In this document: in pieces, positions 52,893 to 60,630 of the stretch
How the letters are laid out: each line of letters opens with the position of its first letter
How positions within the stretch are numbered: position 1 is the first letter of the stretch
Source: Scandinavium sp036409475
GTDB taxonomy: Bacteria > Pseudomonadota > Gammaproteobacteria > Enterobacterales > Enterobacteriaceae
Direction of reading: 5' to 3'
Length of the DNA stretch: 64,000 nucleotides
NCBI RefSeq assembly: GCF_036409475.1
Contig: NZ_JAYRCK010000024.1
Location: forward strand, 28,725-92,724
Notes under the pieces: model-generated
What the model saw: the letters and a program-made list of their open reading frames with translations, nothing else
What the model was told of the DNA's origin: nothing
Databases searched by the model: none
Made by a program: the position numbers and the translations under genes

Positions 52893-53447
52893 ATGATGTC
52901 AGAGACAGCAAAAGTGTTGCTGCTGTATGCCCATCCGGAATCTCAGGACTCGGTGGCGAACCGGGTTTTGCTTAAGCCGGCACAACAGCTTGAAAATGTT
53001 ACCGTGCGCGATTTGTACGCACACTATCCCGATTTCTTTATCGACATTCCACGCGAGCAAAAATTGTTGCAGGAGCACGATGTGATTGTGTTCCAGCATC
53101 CACTTTATACTTACAGCTGTCCTGCTCTTCTAAAAGAGTGGCTTGACCGTGTGCTGAGTCGTGGCTTTGCCAGTGGCCCGGGCGGAAACCAACTGGCGGG
53201 AAAGTACTGGCGAAGCGTCATCACCACCGGTGAGCCGGAGAGTGCTTATCGTCACGACTCCCTGAATCGCTATTCGATGAGCGATATTTTGCGGCCTTTT
53301 GAACTGACGTCCGCGATGTGTCGCATGCACTGGATGAATCCGATCATTGTTTACTGGGCTCGTCGCCAGCCTCCTGAAGAACTGGCCAGCCACGCCAGAG
53401 CTTATGGCGAATGGCTGGCAAACCCCATTGCTCCGGGAGGTCGCTGA
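52893..53447 (+). CDS. kefG: KefB ancillary flavoprotein KefG
   Basis: NQO1/flavodoxin-like quinone reductase needed for full activity of KefB. The FMN/FAD fold shows LLYAHPESQDS at the start, FQHPLYTYSCPALLKEWLD and the ITTGEPE loop. The ATG at 52893 (184 aa) follows GGGAGGGGA. Its TGA overlaps the kefB ATG (ATGA-type coupling). Confidence 0.95.
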   Translation: MMSETAKVLLLYAHPESQDSVANRVLLKPAQQLENVTVRDLYAHYPDFFIDIPREQKLLQEHDVIVFQHPLYTYSCPALLKEWLDRVLSRGFASGPGGNQLAGKYWRSVITTGEPESAYRHDSLNRYSMSDILRPFELTSAMCRMHWMNPIIVYWARRQPPEELASHARAYGEWLANPIAPGGR

Positions 53448-55252
53448 TGGAAGGATCGGATTTACTGCTGGCGGGCGTGCTGTTTCTCTTCGCGGCCGTT
53501 GCAGCAGTGCCTTTGGCATCGCGTTTGGGCATTGGCCCGGTGCTGGGGTATCTGCTGGCTGGCATTGCGATTGGCCCATGGGGCTTAGGGTTCATCAGCG
53601 ATGTGGATGAAATTCTGCACTTCTCCGAATTAGGCGTCGTGTTCCTGATGTTTATCATCGGGCTGGAGCTGAATCCGTCGAAGCTCTGGCAACTGCGGCG
53701 TTCCATCTTTGGTGTGGGTGCTGCGCAGGTGCTGCTTAGCGCGGCAATCCTGACCGGTTTGTTAATGCTGACCAATTTCTCGTGGCAGGCGGCGGTGATC
53801 GGCGGTATTGGTCTGGCAATGTCATCCACGGCGATGGCACTGCAACTGATGCGCGAAAAAGGGATGAATCGCAATGAGGCCGGGCAGCTCGGCTTCTCGG
53901 TATTGCTGTTCCAGGATTTGGCGGTGATCCCCGCGCTGGCGCTGATACCGCTTCTGGCAGGATCGGGCGATGAGCATCCTGACTGGATCAAAATCGGCCT
54001 GAAAGTGTTGGCGTTTGCCGGAGTGCTGATTGGCGGGCGTTATTTGCTGCGTCCGGTTTTTCGCTTTATTGCCGGTTCCGGCGTGCGCGAAGTGTTTACT
54101 GCGGCCACGCTGTTGCTGGTGCTGGGCTCGGCGTTATTTATGGATGCGCTGGGCTTGTCGATGGCGCTCGGCACGTTTATCGCGGGTGTACTGCTGGCCG
54201 AAAGTGAATACCGGCATGAGCTCGAAATCGCCATTGAGCCGTTTAAAGGTTTACTGCTCGGGTTGTTCTTTATTTCCGTTGGCATGGCGCTGAACCTGGG
54301 CGTCCTCTACACCCATTTGCTGTGGGTTATTGGCAGCGTGATTATCCTGGTGGCGGTGAAATCGTTGGTGCTGTATGTCATTGCGCGGGTTTATGGTTTG
54401 CGAAGTTCAGAGCGCATGCAGTTTGCTGGCGTATTGAGTCAGGGCGGGGAGTTTGCGTTCGTGCTGTTTTCAACGGCCTCTTCGCAGCGCCTGTTCCAGC
54501 ACGATCAAATGGCGTTGCTGCTGGTGACCGTCACGCTGTCGATGATGACCACGCCGCTGGTGATGAAAGTTGTCGATAAGCTGCTGTCTCGCCGTTTCAA
54601 TGGCCCGGAAGAAGAAGACGAAGCGCCGTGGGTTGAAGATGATAAGCCGCAGGTTATTGTTATTGGCTTCGGGCGCTTTGGTCAGGTAATCGGGCGCTTG
54701 CTGATGGCCAATAAAATGCGGATAACCGTGCTTGAACGCGACATCAGCGCGGTGAACCTGATGCGTAAATATGGCTATAAGGTTTACTACGGTGACGCGA
54801 CACAAATTGAGCTGCTGCGGTCCGCTGGTGCAGAAGAAGCGCAATCCATAGTCATCACCTGTAATGCGCCGGAAGACACCATGAAGCTGGTGGAAATCTG
54901 CCAACAGCATTTCCCTCATCTGCATATTCTTGCCCGTGCTCGCGGGCGTGTGGAAGCTCACGAACTACTGCAGGCAGGTGTGAAACAATTCTCGCGCGAG
55001 ACGTTTTCCAGTGCGCTGGAATTGGGACGCAAGGCGCTAATTACGCTAGGGATGCATCCTCATCAGGCGCAGCGCGCGCAGCTTCATTTCCGTCGTCTGG
55101 ATATGCGCATGTTGCGTGAGCTGATGCCTGTGCACACGGATACGCAGCAAATTTCTCGCGTGCGGGAAGCCCGACGCGAACTGGAAGAGATTTTCCAGCG
55201 TGAAATGCAACAAGAACGACGCCAGCTGGACGGCTGGGACGAATTTGAATAG
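53447..55252 (+). CDS. kefB: Glutathione-gated K+/H+ antiporter KefB
   Basis: Potassium efflux system protecting against electrophiles such as methylglyoxal by acidifying the cytoplasm. About twelve CPA2-type membrane helices occupy residues 1-380, with the QDLAVIP motif; a KTN/RCK domain follows (VIGFGRFGQVIGRLL). 601 aa, exactly as in E. coli. yheV starts 10 bases downstream. Confidence 0.96.
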   Translation: MEGSDLLLAGVLFLFAAVAAVPLASRLGIGPVLGYLLAGIAIGPWGLGFISDVDEILHFSELGVVFLMFIIGLELNPSKLWQLRRSIFGVGAAQVLLSAAILTGLLMLTNFSWQAAVIGGIGLAMSSTAMALQLMREKGMNRNEAGQLGFSVLLFQDLAVIPALALIPLLAGSGDEHPDWIKIGLKVLAFAGVLIGGRYLLRPVFRFIAGSGVREVFTAATLLLVLGSALFMDALGLSMALGTFIAGVLLAESEYRHELEIAIEPFKGLLLGLFFISVGMALNLGVLYTHLLWVIGSVIILVAVKSLVLYVIARVYGLRSSERMQFAGVLSQGGEFAFVLFSTASSQRLFQHDQMALLLVTVTLSMMTTPLVMKVVDKLLSRRFNGPEEEDEAPWVEDDKPQVIVIGFGRFGQVIGRLLMANKMRITVLERDISAVNLMRKYGYKVYYGDATQIELLRSAGAEEAQSIVITCNAPEDTMKLVEICQQHFPHLHILARARGRVEAHELLQAGVKQFSRETFSSALELGRKALITLGMHPHQAQRAQLHFRRLDMRMLRELMPVHTDTQQISRVREARRELEEIFQREMQQERRQLDGWDEFE

Positions 55253-55262
55253 AAGGTGAACA

Positions 55263-55463
55263 ATGGCAATCCGTAAACGTTTTATCGCCGGGGCAACATG
55301 CCCGGCATGCCAGGCGCAGGATTCAATGGCGATGTGGCGTGAAAATAATGTCGATATTGTTGAGTGTGTTAAGTGCGGGCACCAGATGCGCGAGGCGGAC
55401 AAACAAGCTCGTGAGCACGTCCGCAAAGATGAGCAAGTGATTGGCATTTTTCATCCCGAGTAG
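55263..55463 (+). CDS. yheV: YheV zinc-ribbon protein
   Basis: Small protein, 66 aa, with CPAC and CVKCGH making a likely zinc ribbon (DUF2387, recalled). Function unknown. It is the third gene of the kefGB-yheV unit. Confidence 0.92.
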   Translation: MAIRKRFIAGATCPACQAQDSMAMWRENNVDIVECVKCGHQMREADKQAREHVRKDEQVIGIFHPE

Positions 55464-55557
55464 CGATCTCCGCTGTCTTTTTTTAAGCTAAGGGGTACAC
55501 GGGTGCAGAATTCCGCTACAATCTGCGCCACTATTCTTCCCATGCTCAGGAGATATC

Positions 55558-56136
55558 ATGAAAGTAGCAAAAGACCTGGTGGTCAGCCTGGCCTATCAGG
55601 TACGTACAGAAGACGGTGTGTTGGTTGATGAGTCTCCGGTAAGCGCGCCGCTCGACTACCTGCATGGTCACGGTTCCCTGATCTCTGGCCTTGAAAAAGC
55701 GCTGGAAGGTCACGAAACAGGCGACAAGTTTGACGTTGAGGTGGGCGCGAACGACGCTTACGGTCAGTATGATGAAAACCTGGTTCAGCGCGTACCGAAA
55801 GACGTCTTCATGGGCGTTGACGAGCTGCAGGTGGGTATGCGTTTCCTGGCTGAAACCGACCAGGGTCCGGTCCCGGTAGAAATCACCGAAGTGGAAGATG
55901 ACCACGTCGTTGTTGATGGCAACCACATGCTGGCTGGTCAGAACCTGAAATTCCACGTTGAAGTTGTCGCGATGCGTGAAGCCACCGAAGAAGAACTGGC
56001 TCACGGCCACGTTCACGGTGCACACGACCATCACCACGATCACGACGGTTGCTGCGGCGGCCACGGTCACGATCATGGCGACCACGAGCACGGTAAAGGC
56101 GGTTGCGGTGGTAACGGCGGCTGCGGTTGCCACTAA
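55558..56136 (+). CDS. slyD: FKBP-type isomerase and metallochaperone SlyD
   Basis: Cytoplasmic peptidyl-prolyl isomerase/chaperone that also stores nickel for hydrogenase. The FKBP domain is interrupted by the IF (insert-in-flap) chaperone domain (about 76-120), followed by a His-, Asp-, Gly- and Cys-rich metal-binding tail (about 148-192). 192 aa (196 in E. coli). The tail is also the protein that contaminates nickel columns. Confidence 0.97.
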   Translation: MKVAKDLVVSLAYQVRTEDGVLVDESPVSAPLDYLHGHGSLISGLEKALEGHETGDKFDVEVGANDAYGQYDENLVQRVPKDVFMGVDELQVGMRFLAETDQGPVPVEITEVEDDHVVVDGNHMLAGQNLKFHVEVVAMREATEEELAHGHVHGAHDHHHDHDGCCGGHGHDHGDHEHGKGGCGGNGGCGCH

Positions 56137-56167
56137 TGCGTTTTGCTTTTGGGCTTGCGCATTAAAG

Positions 56168-56195
56168 GAAAAAAGCGGGGAAACCCGCTTTTTTC
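56168..56195. terminator. Bidirectional terminator between slyD and slyX
   Basis: AAAAAAGCGGG and CCCGCTTTTTT flank a short loop (GAAA); suits both convergent genes. Confidence 0.9.
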
Positions 56196-56200
56196 ACGCC

Positions 56201-56419
56201 TCAATAATGAGGGGGGGGCGTCTCTTCTGCCTGTGAGGCAATGTGGGAAGGCTGGCTGGCTTTCAGTTTTTCGACCATCAGACGCATATTGTCTCGCATC
56301 TTTGCCATTTCAATTTCGTGCGCGGTGACTGTCCGGTTGAGATCTTCAATGGTGATCTCCTGAAAGGCCAGTCGGCTTTCCAGCTCTTCCAGGCGCGCTT
56401 CGAGTGTTGTCTCGCTCAT
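56201..56419 (-). CDS. slyX: SlyX protein
   Basis: Small coiled-coil protein, 72 aa, unknown function. Heptads run from about residue 3 to 55; the C-terminus ends in PPPHY. The Pro codons form a run of eight Gs on the plus strand (56211-56218). It converges on slyD and is divergent from fkpA. Confidence 0.93.
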   Translation of the reverse strand: MSETTLEARLEELESRLAFQEITIEDLNRTVTAHEIEMAKMRDNMRLMVEKLKASQPSHIASQAEETPPPHY

Positions 56420-56493
56420 GAATCACCTCTTTAATCAATTCGCGCGGATTTTACGGGACTTTTCCCTGTTGTGCAGCCAATAACCCGAATGAC

Positions 56494-56522
56494 GAAACTT
56501 ATTTACACAAAAAGAGTCTGAA
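56494..56522 (+). promoter_or_regulatory. Sigma-E-type promoter of fkpA
   Basis: GAAACTT, 16 bases, TCTGAA resembles the sigma-E pattern GGAACTT-N16-TCNAA. fkpA belongs to the sigma-E regulon in E. coli. Confidence 0.75.
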
Positions 56523-56637
56523 AAGATCCGAGATTACAGAGTGTCCATATATAGATTTCTTCTGTGACGCTTTATAGTAGACAACTCATTTACGTAAACC
56601 CCGGGGTGAGAAAGATGCCCCGTCCCTGGAGAGATGG

Positions 56638-57489
56638 ATGAAATCACTGTTTAAAGTAACGCTTCTGGCGACAACGATGGCCGTTGCCCTGAATGCTCCA
56701 CTGACCTTCGCTGCCGATGCTGCTGCCGCGAAAGCTGCTCCGGCGGCGGCTGATGCAGCTAAAGCTGCACCTGCTGGCCTGAACGCTGCATTCAAAAACG
56801 ACGACCAGCAATCTGCCTATGCACTGGGTGCATCGCTGGGTCGTTACATGGAAAACTCCCTGAAAGAGCAGGAAAAGCTGGGCATCAAACTGGACAAAGC
56901 ACAGTTGATCACCGGTGTTCAGGACGCGTTTGCTGATAAGAGCAAACTCTCTGATCAGGAAATTGAACAGACCCTGCAGGCATTCGAAACTCGCGTGAAA
57001 ACCTCTGCTCAGCAGAAAATGGAAAAAGACGCGACGGATAACGAAGCGAAAGGCAAAGCCTTCCGTGACACCTTCGCCAAAGAGAAAGGCGTGAAAACCT
57101 CTTCGACTGGCCTGCTGTACAAAGTAGAGAAAGAAGGTACCGGCGATGCGCCGAAAGACAGCGACACTGTGGTCGTGAACTACAAAGGTACGCTGATTGA
57201 CGGTAAAGAGTTTGATAACTCTTACACCCGTGGTGAGCCACTGTCCTTCCGTCTGGACGGCGTGATCCCAGGCTGGACTGAAGGCCTGAAAAACGTCAAG
57301 AAAGGCGGCAAAATCAAGCTGGTCATTCCACCAGACCTGGCTTACGGCAAAACGGGCGTTCCGGGTATCCCTGCTAACTCTACGCTGGTGTTTGACGTAG
57401 AGCTGCTGGATATCAAACCAGCACCGAAAGCGGATGCCGCGGCACCGGCTGCAGGCGACAAAGCGGCTGCTGGGTCCAGCAAGAAATAA
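56638..57489 (+). CDS. fkpA: Periplasmic peptidyl-prolyl isomerase/chaperone FkpA
   Basis: FKBP-type foldase and chaperone of the periplasm. A signal peptide at about 1-25 (cut after TFA), N-terminal dimerisation helices (about 50-140), then FKBP domain (about 150-262: VNYKGTLIDGKEFDNSY, GVIPGWTEGL, IPPDLAYGKTG). 283 aa against 270 in E. coli, owing to an Ala-rich duplicated stretch just after the signal peptide and a different C-terminal tail. A terminator follows. Confidence 0.96.
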   Translation: MKSLFKVTLLATTMAVALNAPLTFAADAAAAKAAPAAADAAKAAPAGLNAAFKNDDQQSAYALGASLGRYMENSLKEQEKLGIKLDKAQLITGVQDAFADKSKLSDQEIEQTLQAFETRVKTSAQQKMEKDATDNEAKGKAFRDTFAKEKGVKTSSTGLLYKVEKEGTGDAPKDSDTVVVNYKGTLIDGKEFDNSYTRGEPLSFRLDGVIPGWTEGLKNVKKGGKIKLVIPPDLAYGKTGVPGIPANSTLVFDVELLDIKPAPKADAAAPAAGDKAAAGSSKK

Positions 57490-57498
57490 GTGTGATGA

Positions 57499-57528
57499 AA
57501 ACCGCCGTCCGTAAGGGCGGCGGTTTTT
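57499..57528 (+). terminator. Terminator of fkpA
   Basis: ACCGCCGTCC / GGGCGGCGGT arms around GTAA, then TTTTTTA. Confidence 0.9.
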
Positions 57529-57709
57529 TATTGGGCGCAATAAAGTTTGTGTTGTCGCCCACGCACAGGCAACTTGATGTATGACGAGTATAATAAACAC
57601 TGGAAAGTGCCTGAGGCGCGTATTACTTTAGATGCCTTATTTTTGATGATGATAATGAGCCTGCCCTGACAACCTAACGACAGGCTCCTGAAAAGGAGTG
57701 CTTTTTTTC

Positions 57710-58432
57710 ATGTCCAGGTCGCTTTTAACCAACGAAACCAGTGAACTTGATTTGCTGGATCAACGTCCTTTTGACCAGACCGATTTCGACATTCTGAAAT
57801 CTTACGAAGCGGTAGTGGACGGGTTAGCGATGCTCATTGGCTCCCATTGCGAAATCGTGCTGCACTCCCTGCAGGATCTCAAATGTTCCGCCATTCGTAT
57901 TGCCAACGGTGAACACACAGGTCGTCAAATCGGCTCGCCGATAACCGACCTGGCGTTGCGTATGCTCCATGATATGACCGGGGCGGACAGCAGCGTATCC
58001 AAATGCTATTTCACTCGCGCCAAAAGCGGCGTGCTGATGAAGTCGGTGACGATTGCTATCCGTAACCGTGACCAGCGTGTGATTGGGCTGCTGTGCATCA
58101 ACATGAACCTTGATGTGCCGTTCTCGCAAATCATGAGCACCTTTATTCCGCCTGAAACGCCTGAAGTGAACTCTCAGGTGAACTTTGCATCTTCTGTCGA
58201 AGACCTGGTGACCCAGACGCTGGAATTCACCATCGAAGAGGTCAACGCCGATCGTAACGTTTCCAACAACGCCAAAAATCGTCAGATCGTCCTTAACCTT
58301 TATGAAAAAGGGATCTTCGATATCAAAGACGCAATCAACCAGGTGGCCGATCGTCTCAACATCTCCAAACACACCGTTTACCTCTATATTCGCCAGTTTA
58401 AGAGCGGCGATTTCCAGGGGCAGGAAAAGTAA
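57710..58432 (+). CDS. yheO: YheO, PAS/HTH regulator-like protein
   Basis: Predicted DNA-binding protein of the YheO/DauR family: an N-terminal PAS-like YheO domain and a C-terminal helix-turn-helix (INQVADRLNISKHTVYLYIRQFK). The ATG at 57710 (240 aa) follows AAGGAG at a rather long spacing of 11. Its stop overlaps the tusD start by one base (TAATG), so it leads the tus operon. Target genes unknown. Confidence 0.93.
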   Translation: MSRSLLTNETSELDLLDQRPFDQTDFDILKSYEAVVDGLAMLIGSHCEIVLHSLQDLKCSAIRIANGEHTGRQIGSPITDLALRMLHDMTGADSSVSKCYFTRAKSGVLMKSVTIAIRNRDQRVIGLLCINMNLDVPFSQIMSTFIPPETPEVNSQVNFASSVEDLVTQTLEFTIEEVNADRNVSNNAKNRQIVLNLYEKGIFDIKDAINQVADRLNISKHTVYLYIRQFKSGDFQGQEK

Positions 58433-58818
58433 TGCGTTTTGCCCTGATGGTTACGGGGCCTGCGTATGGCACCCAACAGGCCAGCAGTGCCCTGCAATTT
58501 GCGCAGGCGGTGCTGGCTGAAGGGCATGAGCTCTCCAGTATCTTCTTCTACCGTGAAGGTGTGTATAACGCCAACCAGTTGAGCGCGCCGGCCAGTGATG
58601 AATTTGATCTGGTCCGTGCGTGGCAGACACTGCATGAGCAGCAGGGTGTAGCGCTTCACATTTGTGTCGCTGCGGCATTGCGCCGTGGCGTGACGGATGA
58701 AACCGAAGCCAAACAGCTTGGGTTAGCGGGGGCCAACCTTCAACCCGGTTTCAACTTGAGTGGATTAGGCGCGCTGGCTGAAGCCTCGTTAACCTGCGAC
58801 AGAATGGTGCAGTTCTGA
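58432..58818 (+). CDS. tusD: Sulfur carrier protein TusD
   Basis: Subunit of the TusBCD complex which relays persulfide from TusA to TusE for 2-thiouridine at tRNA wobble position 34. 128 aa, DsrE fold; the catalytic Cys is in HICVAAALRRGV (about residue 78). Stop and start of tusC overlap by one base. Confidence 0.96.
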   Translation: MRFALMVTGPAYGTQQASSALQFAQAVLAEGHELSSIFFYREGVYNANQLSAPASDEFDLVRAWQTLHEQQGVALHICVAAALRRGVTDETEAKQLGLAGANLQPGFNLSGLGALAEASLTCDRMVQF

Positions 58819-59174
58819 TGAAACGTGTGGCTTTTGTGTTTTCGACCGCTCCGCACGGAAGTGCTTCCGGCAGGGAAGGGCTTGATGCGCTGCTCGCAAC
58901 TTCAGCATTGACGGAAGACATTGGCGTGTTTTTTATCGGTGACGGGGTTTTCCAGCTTCTCAGTGATCAAAAACCTGCGACTATTCTGGCCCGAGATTAT
59001 CTGCCTGCTTTTAAATTGATGGCGCTGTATGACATCGAAGAGAGTTGGGTATGCGGTGCTTCGCTGCGCGAGCGCGGGCTGAGCTCACCTTCCTTTATTA
59101 TCGAACCTGAGATTCTGGAGCCAATAGCGTTGCGCCAGAAGCTTGAGGGATACGATGTGATTTTACGTTTCTGA
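58818..59174 (+). CDS. tusC: TusC subunit of sulfur-transfer complex
   Basis: DsrF-like subunit of TusBCD, 118 aa (119 in E. coli). It begins with KRVAFVFSTAPHG, typical of TusC. It forms the heterohexamer with TusB and TusD and has no catalytic role of its own. Confidence 0.96.
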   Translation: MKRVAFVFSTAPHGSASGREGLDALLATSALTEDIGVFFIGDGVFQLLSDQKPATILARDYLPAFKLMALYDIEESWVCGASLRERGLSSPSFIIEPEILEPIALRQKLEGYDVILRF

Positions 59175-59181
59175 GGTGACG

Positions 59182-59469
59182 ATGCTGCACACGCTAAGCC
59201 ACTCTCCCTGGCAGCATGATATCAGTGCCTTTCTGCGACTCACGGCCGAAGGGGATGATTTACTGCTGCTCTCCGACGGGGTGATTGCGGCGCTGGAAGG
59301 CAGCCGCTTCCTTGATCTTCTTAATGAAGCCCCCATAACCCTGTATGCGCTGCAGGAAGACATTGACGCTCGTGGCCTTGGTGGTCAAATTTCGAGCAGT
59401 GTCGTCAGGGTTAGCTATACTGACTTCGTCAGACTAGCGGTCAAACACGACGGGCAACTTGCCTGGTAG
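59182..59469 (+). CDS. tusB: TusB subunit of sulfur-transfer complex
   Basis: DsrH-like subunit, 95 aa as in E. coli when started at the ATG at 59182 (MLHTLSHSPW). A GTG at 59176 is in frame but less likely. It ends with AVKHDGQLAW, close to the family consensus. The str promoter follows. Confidence 0.95.
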   Translation: MLHTLSHSPWQHDISAFLRLTAEGDDLLLLSDGVIAALEGSRFLDLLNEAPITLYALQEDIDARGLGGQISSSVVRVSYTDFVRLAVKHDGQLAW

Positions 59470-59491
59470 TGCAGAGATCGTTGTATATTTC

Positions 59492-59520
59492 TTGACACCT
59501 TTTCGGCGTGGCCCTAAAAT
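59492..59520 (+). promoter_or_regulatory. str operon promoter
   Basis: TTGACA (59492-59497), 17 bases, TAAAAT (59515-59520); nearly identical to the E. coli rpsL promoter. Confidence 0.9.
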
Positions 59521-59593
59521 TTCGCGTCCTCATATTATATGAGGCGATTTATTACGTGTTTACGAAGCAAAAGCTAAAACCAGGAGCTATTTA

Positions 59594-59968
59594 ATGGCAA
59601 CAGTTAATCAGCTGGTTCGCAAACCACGCTCACGCAAAGTTGCAAAAAGCAACGTGCCTGCGCTGGAAGCCTGCCCGCAGAAACGTGGCGTATGTACTCG
59701 TGTATATACCACCACTCCTAAGAAACCGAACTCCGCACTGCGTAAAGTTTGCCGTGTGCGTCTGACTAACGGTTTCGAAGTCACCTCCTACATCGGCGGT
59801 GAAGGTCACAACCTGCAGGAGCACTCCGTGATCCTGATCCGTGGCGGTCGTGTTAAAGACCTCCCGGGTGTTCGTTACCACACCGTTCGTGGTGCGCTTG
59901 ACTGCTCCGGCGTTAAAGACCGTAAGCAAGCTCGCTCCAAGTATGGCGTGAAGCGTCCTAAGGCTTAA
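59594..59968 (+). CDS. rpsL: 30S ribosomal protein S12
   Basis: Ribosomal protein at the decoding centre, 124 aa. Lysines at 43 (TPKKPNS) and 88 (GRVKDLPG), the usual streptomycin-resistance sites, are wild type. AGGAGC precedes the ATG. rpsG follows after 94 bases; in E. coli S7 represses translation by binding in this gap. Confidence 0.99.
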   Translation: MATVNQLVRKPRSRKVAKSNVPALEACPQKRGVCTRVYTTTPKKPNSALRKVCRVRLTNGFEVTSYIGGEGHNLQEHSVILIRGGRVKDLPGVRYHTVRGALDCSGVKDRKQARSKYGVKRPKA

Positions 59969-60062
59969 TGGATTCCGTTAAGTAAGGCCAAACGTTTTAA
60001 ATTAATGTCAATCTAAACTCTTTGAGTTTTGGACAATCCTGAATTAACAACGGAGTATTCCC

Positions 60063-60533
60063 ATGCCACGTCGTCGCGTCATTGGTCAGCGTAAAATTCT
60101 GCCGGATCCTAAGTTCGGATCAGAGCTGCTGGCTAAATTTGTCAATATCCTGATGGTAGATGGTAAAAAATCTACTGCTGAAGCAATCGTATACAGCGCG
60201 CTGGAGACCCTGGCTCAGCGTTCTGGTAAAAATGAACTGGAAGCATTCGAAGTCGCTCTGGACAATGTTCGTCCGACTGTCGAAGTTAAGTCCCGCCGTG
60301 TAGGTGGTTCTACTTATCAGGTTCCAGTTGAAGTCCGTCCGGTTCGTCGTAATGCCCTGGCAATGCGTTGGATCGTTGAAGCTGCTCGTAAACGCGGTGA
60401 TAAATCTATGGCCCTGCGTCTGGCGAACGAACTCACTGACGCTGCAGACAACAAAGGTACTGCAGTTAAGAAACGTGAAGACGTTCACCGTATGGCAGAA
60501 GCCAACAAGGCGTTCGCTCACTACCGTTGGTAA
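60063..60533 (+). CDS. rpsG: 30S ribosomal protein S7
   Basis: Ribosomal protein that organises the 3' domain of 16S rRNA; also the translational repressor of the str operon. 156 aa, the shorter form (E. coli K-12 has an extended 179-aa type). It starts PRRRVIGQRKILPDPKFGS. Confidence 0.99.
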   Translation: MPRRRVIGQRKILPDPKFGSELLAKFVNILMVDGKKSTAEAIVYSALETLAQRSGKNELEAFEVALDNVRPTVEVKSRRVGGSTYQVPVEVRPVRRNALAMRWIVEAARKRGDKSMALRLANELTDAADNKGTAVKKREDVHRMAEANKAFAHYRW

Positions 60534-60557
60534 TCCCTTCGGCGTGTTAGTCACCAG

Positions 60558-60582
60558 GCGGGCGCTTCAGGTAAGCCGCCCG
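60558..60582 (+). other. Hairpin between rpsG and fusA
   Basis: GCGGGC (60558-60563) pairs with GCCCGC (60577-60582) in the 97-bp gap; no U-run, so not a classic terminator. Confidence 0.55.
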
Positions 60583-60630
60583 CTCTGGGTTACTTAATCT
60601 GAACGTCTATAGAAACAAACGAGGAATCAA

